Part shown: positions 15,383 to 23,395 of the stretch, one piece after another
Numbering within the stretch: the stretch's first letter is position 1
Layout of the letters: every line of letters begins with the position of its first letter
Assembly: GCA_002320005.1 (NCBI GenBank)
Contig: DCJK01000008.1
Location: 1 to 30,234 of the forward strand
Origin: Firmicutes bacterium UBA1702
GTDB lineage: Bacteria > Bacillota > Clostridia > Peptostreptococcales > Anaerovoracaceae
Reading direction: 5' to 3'
Length of the DNA stretch: 30,234 nucleotides
Made by a program: the position numbers and the translations under genes
The notes under the pieces: generated by a model
Seen by the model: the letters and a program-made list of their open reading frames with translations, nothing else
Databases searched by the model: none
Told to the model about the DNA's origin: nothing

Positions 15383-15928
15383 ATGAGTAAAAATATTGTA
15401 GTAATTACCGGCAGTCCTCGTAAAAACGGCAATAGCTTCGCTATGACCGAGTCGTTTATCAAGGCAGCTGAGGCCAAAGGACATACCGTTACCCGTTTTG
15501 ACGCTGCTATGATGAATATTGGCGGCTGTCACGCCTGTGCGACCTGCTATTCTACAGGTAAGGCATGTACCTTTGATGATGATTTCAATACCATCGCTCC
15601 TGCAATTCTGGATGCTGATGCTGTTGTATTCACCATGCCTGTATATTGGTACTCCATCCCTGCACAGATCAAGGGTGTAATCGATAAGATTTTCTCGCTG
15701 GTTGTTGGAGGTAAGGATGTTGCAGGGAAGGAATGTGCACTGATTACCTGCTGCGAAGAACACGATATGTCCGTTATGGATGGTGTCCGCGTTCCCATTG
15801 AGCGCAGTGCGGCTCTTCTGAAGTGGAAGATGGTTGGTGAAGTTCTTGTTCCCGGTGTTCTGAACGCGGGTGCCATTGATGAAACTGATGGCTGTATACA
15901 GGCTGCTGCACTGGCAGATAAGTTCTAA
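15383..15928 (+). CDS. Flavodoxin-fold NAD(P)H-dependent oxidoreductase
   Basis: 181 residues. GSPRKNGNS (residues 10-18) is the FMN phosphate-binding loop of the NADPH-dependent FMN reductase / flavodoxin-like family. GGCHACATCYSTGKAC supplies a Cys-rich region as in iron-sulfur-flavoprotein-like members, but the full cluster motif is not convincing. MPVYWYSIPAQIKGVIDKIF is the second family block. Such enzymes reduce quinones, nitro compounds or azo dyes. Control by the divergent HxlR protein suggests a role in electrophile or quinone stress. GGAGGAG precedes the ATG. Confidence 0.85.
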   Translation: MSKNIVVITGSPRKNGNSFAMTESFIKAAEAKGHTVTRFDAAMMNIGGCHACATCYSTGKACTFDDDFNTIAPAILDADAVVFTMPVYWYSIPAQIKGVIDKIFSLVVGGKDVAGKECALITCCEEHDMSVMDGVRVPIERSAALLKWKMVGEVLVPGVLNAGAIDETDGCIQAAALADKF

Positions 15929-16021
15929 GGGAGACGGTAACGACAACCGTGCGACACCGTTCGTAATTGAAAAGCTTGCGCACAAGGTCGAAGGAACAAT
16001 GATTCCGTCCGATCGTAAAAA

Positions 16022-16060
16022 GCAGACCCGCAATCACCTTGACTGCGGGTCTGTTTTTTT
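16022..16060 (+). terminator. Terminator downstream of the reductase
   Basis: CAGACCCGCA (16023-16032) and TGCGGGTCTG (16044-16053) with an 11-base loop, followed by seven T. Confidence 0.9.
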
Positions 16061-16141
16061 GCTCTCTGGGCAGCAGGAGCGGATTTTCCTTCGGCGAACC
16101 CTGTGGAAACAGCCCCCCTGGGCGACCTGGCGACGGTCTCC
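16022..16141. repeat. Intergenic repeat C, copy 2
   Basis: Same hairpin-plus-tail unit as 13332-13457, including CCTTCGGCGAACCC, CCCCCTGGGC and GACCTGGCGACGGTCTC. Confidence 0.75.
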
Positions 16142-16317
16142 GCTCCAAGATGGCCGCAAAGGGATTTCTCCACAAGATTTCATCGTCCGCGGCCACCTGG
16201 AATTCTCCCGGAAGATACAGCCCGTTCCAGCAAGATTCGTTTTTCTTCTTTGCTCAGATTGTGCTGAAGGATGTATTTCTTATTTACAATTTTTTGAAAG
16301 GTCCAATATAAAAGCAT
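16142..16317 (-). other. Possible gene relic between repeat C and methyltransferase
   Basis: Minus-strand frames give NLSKEEKRILLERAVSSGR and, in another frame, EFQVAADDEILWRNPFAA. They look like coding remnants but the family is not recognised. Confidence 0.25.
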
Positions 16318-16941
16318 TTATTTCTCAGCAATAACTACAATCCACGGCCTGGTCTCATGATGAAAACTGTGCACAGAACCAAAACCTGTTGCATACAACG
16401 TATCCATGATTTGAGGGACTGTATAGCTTTTCATTCCTTCAATGATTTTTTCATACTTCTGGCCCTCTATGTCCGTGCCATCGCTTTCTGATACAATACA
16501 AAAATATCCTCCATTTTTTAGAATGCGACGAACCTCAATAAAGCACTTTGGCAAATCTGGCCAAAAATAAATTGTTTCAAAAGCTGTTGCCAAATCGAAT
16601 GCACCATTCTCAAAAGGAAGAGAAACTACATTGGCCTCCTGTACAATGCATCGTTTCTGCTCCATAAGCCTGCGATTATAGGCTTTTGTTTTTGCAACCG
16701 ATAAGGGGGAATAATCAATGGCTGTCAATGTAGCGTTCTGGTACTTTTTGAGCAGTTCACTTGCATTCCGCCCTCCCCCGCATCCAATATCAAGAATTGT
16801 CTTTGGATCCATCTGAGGAAAATGGTTCATCCCCCATTTCGCCATTCTGGCATGTCCTACATTCATCCCCCAAATCATGATTGATCCAAGGAGCCCATTA
16901 GGCTTTCTTGTATTGTTTACAAACTTTCGGAATAACCCCAT
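16318..16941 (-). CDS. Class I SAM-dependent methyltransferase
   Basis: 207 residues. Motif I is ILDIGCGGGRNA (Asp51 start), followed by LTAIDYSPLSVAKTKAYN (motif II), an acidic block GAFDLATAFETIYFWPDL, and RRILKNGGYFCIVSE (motif III). This is the UbiE/methyltransferase-11 type used on small molecules. The substrate cannot be read from sequence. AGGAGG lies 6 bases before the ATG. It is monocistronic, with relic DNA upstream. Confidence 0.85.
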   Translation of the reverse strand: MGLFRKFVNNTRKPNGLLGSIMIWGMNVGHARMAKWGMNHFPQMDPKTILDIGCGGGRNASELLKKYQNATLTAIDYSPLSVAKTKAYNRRLMEQKRCIVQEANVVSLPFENGAFDLATAFETIYFWPDLPKCFIEVRRILKNGGYFCIVSESDGTDIEGQKYEKIIEGMKSYTVPQIMDTLYATGFGSVHSFHHETRPWIVVIAEK

Positions 16942-17102
16942 TCAGTTCCTCCTGAAAAAGCAGTGCACCCAACAAGTTCTTCCTAAGCGATTGCGTATCC
17001 GGGGATTTTTCCCGGAAGCCGTACCACGACTCATTTTGTGCAATCATTTCATTCCTGTAACAGATTTTTTAATTTTACCCATGGTTCAATTTGATTTTAC
17101 AA

Positions 17103-17674
17103 TCAACCGTTATCTTTTTCTGCTTCGATTTCCTTCAAGGATTTTCCATCCACATTTTTCCATACTTGAGGGTCACTGACGCTGTATCCAAGCACAAAAT
17201 CGGCAGCTGCAGAAGAGCTGGAAAAAAGCAGATCTTCCGTAGTTACCCAATCTTTTACCTTTTTATCAGCCATCCATTTTTCTCTCAGCTTGACAATCCC
17301 ATTGCTGAGAGATTTCGTACTTAATTTTTCATTTAGTCTGGCTCCTTGTAAAACTACAAAGCCTTCCCGGTGTAATTTTTCCAACTGCATTGGCTGATCC
17401 TGAAGAGATATAAAGCAATCCTTCATCATTTTTCCCAATAATCTCTTTTTGAATCAGTGGTTCAAGGACCTTATACCCTAATGCATTGATGACCACACTT
17501 TAACGTCATCAATAAATTCTTCCATAACCGCATAATCGGATTCTTTCAGTACTGTATCACTTCAATACGGGGAATTTTGATAGCCTTGCCATTCCAGTTC
17601 GACAGTTCAGCTGTAATGATGCTGTCTGCAGTCCCATTCACTAAGAAAAGTTCGATAGTTTTTCCGTATCCCAT
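17103..17674 (-). pseudogene. GIY-YIG/DUF4357 protein relic
   Basis: The N-terminal 42 residues (KTIELFLVNGTADSIITAEL, then NWNGKAIKIPR) start at ATG 17674 and stop early. After a missing stretch where the GIY-YIG catalytic core should be, coding resumes as ESDYAVMEEFIDDVKV, shifts frame to INALGYKVLEPL, and shifts again to the ORF 17438-17103 with REGFVVLQGARLNEKL and the DUF4357 signature LLFSSSSAAADFVLGYS. So at least one deletion of about 100 codons and two or more frameshifts. This is a different subfamily from the intact gene at 8387-9259. It lies after an hsdS tail, the usual order in type I restriction operons. Confidence 0.75.
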
Positions 17675-17748
17675 TTACTTTCCCATCCTTCTCAGAAATG
17701 ATAGTTGATTCCTGGTTCTGCCGCTTTATTCACATCATATGCCCCAAC

Positions 17749-17988
17749 TCAGTATTCCATCTCTGGTAAATCCAACAGTACTTCCCGAGAATCGATTTCC
17801 CTTTCAGTCCGTGCGTTGATGATTTTCAGATAGTAACGTTGGTTGAGGGTGAGAAGGTGGTCAGCCTCATTTAAAAAATCACCAACTTTATATTGTTCCT
17901 CAAAAGTAGGCACTGATATGGGCATTTTGAAAAAAACACTGTCTTTAATGGCAAATCTATCAGAACGAACACCAGTATCCCCCACCAC
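17749..17988 (-). pseudogene. hsdS: Type I restriction specificity subunit HsdS, C-terminal fragment
   Basis: 79 codons containing FFKMPISVPTFEEQYKVGDFL and LLTLNQRYYLKI, the conserved end of an HsdS target-recognition domain and start of its coiled coil (usual pattern P-x-x-x-EQ-x-K-I-x-x-FL...LITLHQRK). The 5' end is cut 6 bases from the stop of the nitrilase gene. Both recognition domains are lost except this tail, so it is non-functional. Together with the GIY-YIG relic it marks a second remnant of type I restriction genes, 10 kb from the hsdM fragment. Confidence 0.7.
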
Positions 17989-17994
17989 CTATGC

Positions 17995-18786
17995 TTATCG
18001 ATACAGTTCAGGCCGGCGCAAGGCTAAAAACGGTCTCCGCTGCTTTTCTTTCCGGGCCTGGGCCAGATCCAGTTCACAGGTAATGAGCCCTTCCCGATCT
18101 CCTGCTTTTACCACTAGGTTCCCCGCGGGATCGATGACAAGGGATTCCCCGGCAAAGTCCATGTCCCCTTCCCTGCCCACACGGTTGCACATAGCAATAA
18201 ACGTCATATTCTGGTACGCCTGGACCCTCATTTCCCATTCGAACATCTCCAAAGGTTCGGCCTTTGTATTAGCCGTGGGTACAATGACCAGGTCCGCACC
18301 CATGGCCGCGCATGTCCGGATGCTTTCCGGCAGATGGCGGTCAAAACAGATGACGATGCCTACCTTGCCAAAATCCGTCTCATACACAATGAAGCCTTCT
18401 TCCGACGGCGTATAATAATCGCATTCATAGAACTGTGGGGCCTGGAAGATATGGACCATTTTGGAAATGCCCAAAAGCTTCCCCTGCCGGTCATAGAAGA
18501 GGCTGGCATCATAGGGTTTTCCCTGCCCGGACAGATACACATTGGGAGAAATATACATGCCCAGCTCCCGGCATTTTTTCTCTATGGCCTGAAGCCGCGG
18601 GTCTTCCGGAGAGAGCAGATAGTTAGAAGCATCACGTGCCTCATATTGGGCAAAGAACGGGGAAAGCTGGACTTCCGGAAAGAACAGCAGGTTGCAGCCT
18701 TTCGCTTTGTCGCAAAAGTCCAGGGTTTTCTCCAGATTTTCATCGACTTCCTTTGCCATACGCATCTGGGCCATCGCTAATTTCAT
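17995..18786 (-). CDS. Carbon-nitrogen hydrolase (nitrilase superfamily)
   Basis: 263 residues from ATG 18786 (AAGGGA 5 bases upstream); an ATG two codons earlier is also usable. The catalytic triad is clear: Glu38 in FFPEVQLSPF, Lys109 in ISKMVHIF and Cys147 in IVICFDRHLPE. Members hydrolyse amides or nitriles, for example N-carbamoyl compounds or omega-amides; the exact substrate is open. It is transcribed alone. Its 3' end abuts the hsdS remnant, so the restriction relics lie right behind it. Confidence 0.88.
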   Translation of the reverse strand: MKLAMAQMRMAKEVDENLEKTLDFCDKAKGCNLLFFPEVQLSPFFAQYEARDASNYLLSPEDPRLQAIEKKCRELGMYISPNVYLSGQGKPYDASLFYDRQGKLLGISKMVHIFQAPQFYECDYYTPSEEGFIVYETDFGKVGIVICFDRHLPESIRTCAAMGADLVIVPTANTKAEPLEMFEWEMRVQAYQNMTFIAMCNRVGREGDMDFAGESLVIDPAGNLVVKAGDREGLITCELDLAQARKEKQRRPFLALRRPELYR

Positions 18787-18905
18787 GAACATCCCTTCTT
18801 CCTTAGTTGGTTATATAATACTTTCCATTTTATGTACTTTTCCTTATCCTACTACATTTTTAGCCGCATTGGCCAGCTGTATTTTTTAGCCATAAATAGG
18901 AAGAA

Positions 18906-18922
18906 ATTTGCCACCGGCAAAT
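18906..18922 (-). terminator. Possible weak terminator of fic gene
   Basis: ATTTGCC-acc-GGCAAAT, 7 perfect pairs, 14 bases past the fic stop on the minus strand; only a short T-rich tail (TTTCTT) follows. Confidence 0.35.
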
Positions 18923-18935
18923 ATCGACCATCGGC

Positions 18936-19982
18936 TTAGCGCAAACGGAGATAATAGGTGGCTTTTCCTTTACCCTCTCGTTTCAATTCACCGGTTTCAA
19001 CAAGTTTCCGTAAGGCTCCTTCAATGGAGCTTACGCTTAAGGATGGACATTGTTCCCGAATATCCTGTTTTGTAATTCTGCCAATCTTATTTTCTACAGC
19101 TAACCGGACCATGTCGATAGCAGGCCGCTTTTCCTCCACAATGGCGAAACGGTCTGCAAAATCTTTATAGGCAGAGAGAATGATTCCCAAGAGATATTTG
19201 ATAAAGGGAAGGATATCTTCTTTGCCCTCCTGCCAACCGTCCTGAGACTGAGCCAGGGCACGATAGTACAGCTCCTTATTTTGGGCGATTTTTGCTTCCA
19301 AAGAAATGTACTTCCCCACATAAAAACCGCTGCGATATAGGAGGAGTGTCGTGAGGAGGCGGCTCATACGGCCATTCCCGTCATTAAAGGGATGGATACA
19401 GAGAAAGTCGTGGATAAAAAGCGGTATCGCGAGGAGAGGCTCCAGTTCCATATTGCCGATTACACGATTGTATTCCTCACAAATCCGATCTAAAGCGGCT
19501 GGCGTTTCAAAGGGAGCAAGAGGTGTAAATAGTATCTCTGTATGGCCATCTCGATAGGTCACGCTCATGTAGTTTTGTACATTTTTTGTTCGGCCGGCCA
19601 TGGGATTGTTCATGTGGCTGTACATGATTTTGTGCAATTGAAGGATATAGTTCTGCGTCAATGGGAGAACGTCAAAGTTTTCATGAATCAGGCTGAGCAC
19701 ATCCCGATAGCCGGCGATTTCCTGTTCATCCCGATTTTTAGGTGTCGTTTTTTCCTCCACCAGCTGCCGGATCCGCGTACTTGTAGTGACGATTCCTTCG
19801 ATGGCGTTGGAGGATTCCGTACTTTGGATTTTTGCGATTTCTACAAGCTTATCCAGCTCTTCCGGACGCTGCTTCAGGTAGAGTTCCTGCTTGCCGGCTT
19901 CTTTATAGATAGCAGCAATATAGCTTAAAATTTCGCTATCCCATTTCATTTGGGCGATTTTCGAGTAATTAAAGTCACGCAT
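18936..19982 (-). CDS. Fic family AMPylase with self-inhibitory helix and winged-helix tail
   Basis: 348 residues. The Fic motif is complete: HPFNDGNGRMSR at 197-208, with catalytic His197 and metal-binding Asp201. An inhibitory motif SNAIEG (Ser58, Glu62, Gly63) precedes it, matching (S/T)xxxE(G/N) of class II Fic proteins that block their own ATP site. The C-terminal 60 residues (ITKQDIREQC, SLSVSSIEGALRKLVETGELKREGKG) form a winged helix. Such proteins transfer AMP to targets such as gyrase or to themselves. The DNA-binding tail and four TTCCCTTA-type sites at the promoter suggest autoregulation. The start has GGAGG 12 bases away, rather far. Confidence 0.88.
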   Translation of the reverse strand: MRDFNYSKIAQMKWDSEILSYIAAIYKEAGKQELYLKQRPEELDKLVEIAKIQSTESSNAIEGIVTTSTRIRQLVEEKTTPKNRDEQEIAGYRDVLSLIHENFDVLPLTQNYILQLHKIMYSHMNNPMAGRTKNVQNYMSVTYRDGHTEILFTPLAPFETPAALDRICEEYNRVIGNMELEPLLAIPLFIHDFLCIHPFNDGNGRMSRLLTTLLLYRSGFYVGKYISLEAKIAQNKELYYRALAQSQDGWQEGKEDILPFIKYLLGIILSAYKDFADRFAIVEEKRPAIDMVRLAVENKIGRITKQDIREQCPSLSVSSIEGALRKLVETGELKREGKGKATYYLRLR

Positions 19983-20050
19983 TCCCTTAGTCGTGCCTCC
20001 TTTCCCTTAAATATTACTGTAAAATAAGGGAATGTTCAAGAGGATAAGGG
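19982..20050 (-). promoter_or_regulatory. Fic promoter region with four TTCCCTTA-type sites
   Basis: TTCCCTTA at 19982-19989 and 20002-20009, and its complement TAAGGGAA at 20025-20032 plus TAAGGG at 20045-20050. Two copies point each way, spaced about 20 bases. The sites span the start codon and upstream DNA. Confidence 0.6.
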
Positions 20051-20117
20051 ACCTTGTGCCACATTTTTCTTTGTTCCTTGCATACGTTCCACGCGCAGCG
20101 TGGTTCCTCTGTCGTCC

Positions 20118-20150
20118 GTCGGTCGTCGTATGTCGGTCGTCGTATGTCGG
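20118..20150. repeat. 14-bp tandem repeat
   Basis: GTCGGTCGTCGTAT repeated 2.4 times, next to a CCACGC-gca-GCGTGG palindrome (20089-20103) and a GCATACGT doublet. No gene is seen in 20051-20200. Confidence 0.8.
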
Positions 20151-20200
20151 CTGTCCGTGTTTCCGTGCATACGTGCATACGTAGAATGACTTGGGGCGAA

Positions 20201-20321
20201 CTAGTACAGAAGATTATAATTAACTTTCACTTATACCTCTTCCGGGCGGGCCGCCGCTGCGCTCTGGCACGCCCCTACGGGTTAGTGCAAACAGAAAGTT
20301 ATTTGTGAATTCCTATACTAG
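20201..20321. mobile_element. MITE-like element 1 (121 bp)
   Basis: Ends are imperfect inverted repeats of about 28 bases starting CTAGTA.AG and ending before TAACTTTC (20 of 28 match). The interior carries CGCTCTGGCACGCCCCTACGG, also found in element 2 at 29776. No coding capacity. The flanks contain CTTGGGGCGAACT-like direct repeats. The family is inferred from these two copies only. Confidence 0.65.
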
Positions 20322-20407
20322 CTTGGGTCGAACTGGCTGGGGCCGAAATCCCCTGGGCCGATGTGCTCCGCACGGGCGTAAACGAAGAGTATAACATACG
20401 GTTCCCC
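20322..20407. other. Gene-free tail after MITE-like element 1
   Basis: Contains CTTGGGTCGAACTGG and CTGGGGCCGAA, variants of the sequence left of the element, and TGTGCTCCGCACGG, which also follows element 2. Confidence 0.6.
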
Positions 20408-21436
20408 TTAATGCTGATCAAAGACCGTATACTGCACCGGTACCCAGCGATAACCTTCTCCTTCCTGCAGAAGGCGGCCCAGGCCGGGGAAGGGGATGTG
20501 GGCGCCGGCTACAATCGTCTTATTGGCGGCCAGCTTCTTCATCAGGGCCAGGCGGGTTGTCCGAGCAGCAGCATCGTCACTGTCGAAATCAATGGCCACT
20601 TCCGGATGCTGCATCTGGACGGCCACATTATGCATTACGTCACCCCAAAACAGGATCTTTTCTCCCTGGGAGCTGAAGAGGAAGCCTGTATGGCCCGGGG
20701 TATGCCCCGGCAGAGGCACGGACTGCACTTCTCCAAAGAGTGTATCCCCAGATGTGTACACCTTGATTTTCCCAGCATCCACATAGGGCTGCATCGTATA
20801 ATGAGCATCTTTGGCAAAGGGCCGGGCCGGTTCCGGCAGTGTTTCAATGGGCGCATCCACCCAGAATGCCTTATCCTTCTTTTGTAAATAGAGGGTGGCA
20901 TTCTTGAAGACCCGCTTGCCTTCATGGGTGATTCCCATAATGTGGTCAGAATGCAGATGGGTGAATACCACGGCATCCACTTGTTCCGGCTTATAGCCGG
21001 AGGCCTTCAGGCTGTCCACCAGACGGCCCAGCTTATCGGTATAGATGGGTGCTACTCCTTCTCCTTTGCCCGCGTCAATGAGGATCAGATGATCTCCAGT
21101 ATTCACCAGGTACGCGTTGATAGCGCCGATCATCACCCCATCTTTGTCCCGAGGTGCCAATTCCCCGTCGATCATAGCATCCAACTGGGCTTTGGTAAAG
21201 TCAGTGTGGTTTTCCAGCAGAGACGTGGGCAGCCTGCCGATGCCGTCAAGCAAAGCCGTTACTTCATACTTTCCCACCATCAGCCGGTAATACCCGGGAA
21301 CCTGAGTCTGCTGCATCTTCACCGCGTTGGCCGGCGCAGAAATCTGTGCCGCTCCGGCTACTGCTGCTCCCATAAAGGGATTCATGGAAAATGCGATCAC
21401 TGCCGCTGCCATAGAAGCCATAATTTTCTTTTTCAT
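20408..21436 (-). CDS. Periplasmic MBL-fold metallo-hydrolase
   Basis: 342 residues from ATG 21436 (AGGAG 6 bases upstream; an upstream in-frame ATG at 21457 lacks a better site). A Sec signal peptide is evident: KKK, a hydrophobic run and an AVAGAA cleavage area near residue 30. The metal motif is THLHSDH (His160, His162, Asp164, His165), with further ligands in LPGHTPGHTG and GDVMHN. It resembles the lactonase/organophosphate-hydrolase branch of the family; substrate unknown. It follows the flavin oxidoreductase by 37 bases and is probably in its operon under the MarR regulator. Confidence 0.85.
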   Translation of the reverse strand: MKKKIMASMAAAVIAFSMNPFMGAAVAGAAQISAPANAVKMQQTQVPGYYRLMVGKYEVTALLDGIGRLPTSLLENHTDFTKAQLDAMIDGELAPRDKDGVMIGAINAYLVNTGDHLILIDAGKGEGVAPIYTDKLGRLVDSLKASGYKPEQVDAVVFTHLHSDHIMGITHEGKRVFKNATLYLQKKDKAFWVDAPIETLPEPARPFAKDAHYTMQPYVDAGKIKVYTSGDTLFGEVQSVPLPGHTPGHTGFLFSSQGEKILFWGDVMHNVAVQMQHPEVAIDFDSDDAAARTTRLALMKKLAANKTIVAGAHIPFPGLGRLLQEGEGYRWVPVQYTVFDQH

Positions 21437-21473
21437 ACCGTTCTCCTCTTTTCTCATTTCTTTAGGTTTATAC

Positions 21474-22469
21474 TTATTCTGCGAAGGCTTCGTTTGCCCA
21501 GTTGGGATTTTGAATCAAGGCACGGGCCACGCCGACCATGTCGGCAGCACCTGCAGCCAGCAGGCTTTCTGCATCAGTGCGGGTCTTCACGCCCCCAGTG
21601 AGCAGTACAGGTACCTGGACCACTTGTTTAATGGCCTCAGCTGCCTCCTTAAAGAACCCCACGCCCGTATTTTGGGGATGTTGGGCACCGCATTGTCCGC
21701 CGGAAACGCTAATGTATTGGGCCCCGGCCTGCGCTAAAAGCGCCGCGGCCTTTGCCCCGTCTGCCAACGTATTTCCCCCGGGCAGGTAATCGCAGGCCCC
21801 CAGACGGACCCCCAGCACCATTTCGTCCCCTACGTTTTCCCGTAACAGACGCAGCAGCTCTGTCACCACCCGCACCCGGTTTTCTACAGGACCACCATAT
21901 TGGTCCGTCCGTTGGTTGGTAAGCGGCGAATAAAACTGATCCAGCAGGTACCCATGAGCCATATGCAGCTCAATCCCATCGGCCCCTGCTGCTTTGGCCC
22001 GCAAAGCTGCCTGAACAAATTCTTCTTTAAGCTCAGCGATCTCCTCAAGGCTCATAGCATGGGTTTTGATGGGCTCCCCTTTGCCGGCTCCGGGCATGGG
22101 CGTAGGCAAGCCGCTGGGGCTGATGCCTTCCACGGAAACATTGGAACACATAATCCGCGCGCCCCCATGGGACAGCTGCAGAAAGATGGGAGTTTTGTTC
22201 CCATGGACCAAATCCACTAACTGAGTGAGCCCTGGTACATCGGCGTCTTTGGCTATGGACAACTGGTTCGTCACCGCCCGGCCATTAGGGTGCACATAGG
22301 CGTGTTCTGCCACCACCAGCCCTATATCTCCGGACGCAGTACGGGCATCGTAATAGGCAAGCTCCCGGGCAGAAACTGTCCCCAGATCGGAAAGTTCGAA
22401 ATCCACGGGTGCCATCACCAGGCGGTTCCGAAGAATTAAATGACCAATTTGAATTTCTTTTTCTAACAT
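21474..22469 (-). CDS. Old-yellow-enzyme type NADH:flavin oxidoreductase
   Basis: 331 residues, a single TIM barrel without the iron-sulfur and NADH domains of the 2,4-dienoyl-CoA reductase type. Signatures: LRNRLVMAPVDFELSD at the N-terminus, LQLSHGGAR, the substrate pocket HMAHGYLLDQF (169-179) followed by SPLTNQRTDQYGG, and the FMN phosphate-binding end VLLTGGVKT...GAADMVGVARALIQNP. These enzymes reduce activated C=C bonds in enones or detoxify electrophiles. AAAAGGAG precedes the ATG. A MarR-type gene lies 48 bases upstream with matching sites before both genes. Confidence 0.88.
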   Translation of the reverse strand: MLEKEIQIGHLILRNRLVMAPVDFELSDLGTVSARELAYYDARTASGDIGLVVAEHAYVHPNGRAVTNQLSIAKDADVPGLTQLVDLVHGNKTPIFLQLSHGGARIMCSNVSVEGISPSGLPTPMPGAGKGEPIKTHAMSLEEIAELKEEFVQAALRAKAAGADGIELHMAHGYLLDQFYSPLTNQRTDQYGGPVENRVRVVTELLRLLRENVGDEMVLGVRLGACDYLPGGNTLADGAKAAALLAQAGAQYISVSGGQCGAQHPQNTGVGFFKEAAEAIKQVVQVPVLLTGGVKTRTDAESLLAAGAADMVGVARALIQNPNWANEAFAE

Positions 22470-22487
22470 CTGTTTCTCTCCTTTTTA

Positions 22488-22510
22488 TTGTATATACATC
22501 AAATAATGTA
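22488..22510 (-). promoter_or_regulatory. Putative MarR site before the flavin oxidoreductase
   Basis: TTGTATATACATCAAATAATGTA closely matches 22948-22970 in front of the marR gene (TTGTATATGCACCATAAATG...). The match and position suggest one regulator for both genes. Confidence 0.55.
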
Positions 22511-22517
22511 AAAAACT

Positions 22518-22931
22518 TCAGCCAGCTGTGACGGTCTTCAAAAACTCTGAATACTTATCTACCCCTTCTTCGCCTAAGCGGGCAGCCACAATATCCTGTG
22601 CCTCATTCCAAAGAGCCTGAGCGTTACGGAATACCTCTTCCCCTTCATAGGTAAGAACAAGGACACCATTACGGGCACCCACAGGCTTATTGTCCTTGAC
22701 AAGGCCATTTTTTTCAAGGGGCCTGATCGTCCGGGCTAAGGTAGAACGATCCACACCCATGGCATCTGCAATTTCCCGTAAGGATCCACTCTGGAGCTCA
22801 TGGATGCGTAGTAAAATCAAATACTGCACAGGAGTCACTCCGGCCGGGGCTATCGTCTGCGTGTAAAGCTTCAACAGCTTTTCAGAAGCACGCTTCAAAC
22901 GCATGCAAAAACATTCCTCAGGGTTCCACAT
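22518..22931 (-). CDS. MarR family regulator
   Basis: 137 residues from ATG 22931 (AGAGGTG 5 bases upstream); the open frame reaches 22997 but that part covers the promoter. Winged helix: PVQYLILLRIHELQSGSLREIADAMG, DRSTLARTIRPLEKNGLV and ARNGVLVLTYEGEEVF. It heads a likely operon with the flavin oxidoreductase and the MBL hydrolase. Two Cys near the N-terminus (EECFCMR) could serve sensing, but that is speculation. Confidence 0.87.
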   Translation of the reverse strand: MWNPEECFCMRLKRASEKLLKLYTQTIAPAGVTPVQYLILLRIHELQSGSLREIADAMGVDRSTLARTIRPLEKNGLVKDNKPVGARNGVLVLTYEGEEVFRNAQALWNEAQDIVAARLGEEGVDKYSEFLKTVTAG

Positions 22932-22947
22932 GTAATCACCTCTTTTG

Positions 22948-22997
22948 TTGTATATGCACCATAAATGTACTTTAACAGAAATTGCAAGAAATGTCAA
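22948..22997 (-). promoter_or_regulatory. Promoter and operator of marR operon
   Basis: On the minus strand TTGACA (22992-22997), 17 bases, TAAAGT (22969-22974), then the shared operator-like sequence (22948-22970) overlapping the start of transcription. Confidence 0.65.
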
Positions 22998-23029
22998 GGA
23001 TAATCATCACTGCCTCACAGCCTGACGCA

Positions 23030-23395
23030 TCAACACGCAGCCCGGTATCTGTATGAGGTGCCGGAGGAAGGGCTGACATAAGCTTCTGCCACTTTATAAT
23101 CCTTTAGTACGTCTCTGTTGATATCCAAGCCCACACCGGGAGCCTGGCTGGGGCTTACTGTACCATCCTCATTGAGCTGTACCGGATGCTGAAAAGCAGC
23201 ATAAATTTTTTCATCAGCTTTTATTTCCAATAAATCACGGAAACCGAAGCGGATGTTTTCATTTTCGCCACCTGCAATAGGGATCACGGTCTTGGCAGAT
23301 ACTTTCTGATACCCTTCATAATTCAAAGGATTTTCACCGACTTCTTTTCCATAGTTCCTTTGTACTGCAATTATAAAATACGCAGGACGTTGGTC
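23030..23395 (-). pseudogene. Enolase-superfamily (MR/MLE) gene fragment
   Basis: The frame reads GENPLNYEGYQKVSAKTVIPIAGGENENIRFGFRDLLE, the second-to-third metal ligand region of a mandelate-racemase/muconate-lactonizing type enzyme, then jumps to FQHPVQLNEDGTVSPSQAPGVGLDI, the C-terminal end. The first two thirds and about 90 residues between the two pieces are missing. It follows a LysR fragment on the same strand. It is not a copy of the intact enolase gene at 26176, judged by residues (ENENIRFGFRDL against ERYINIREFEVL). Confidence 0.7.

Noticed and set aside
15380..16033. 217-codon minus-strand ORF
   Set aside because: Shadow of the flavodoxin-like reductase gene and its terminator.
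20118..20150. CRISPR-like repeats
   Set aside because: Tandem 14-bp units without spacers; no cas genes in the window.
20363..21601. Long plus-strand ORFs over the MBL hydrolase
   Set aside because: Antisense shadows; the minus-strand gene has signal peptide, metal motif and ribosome site.
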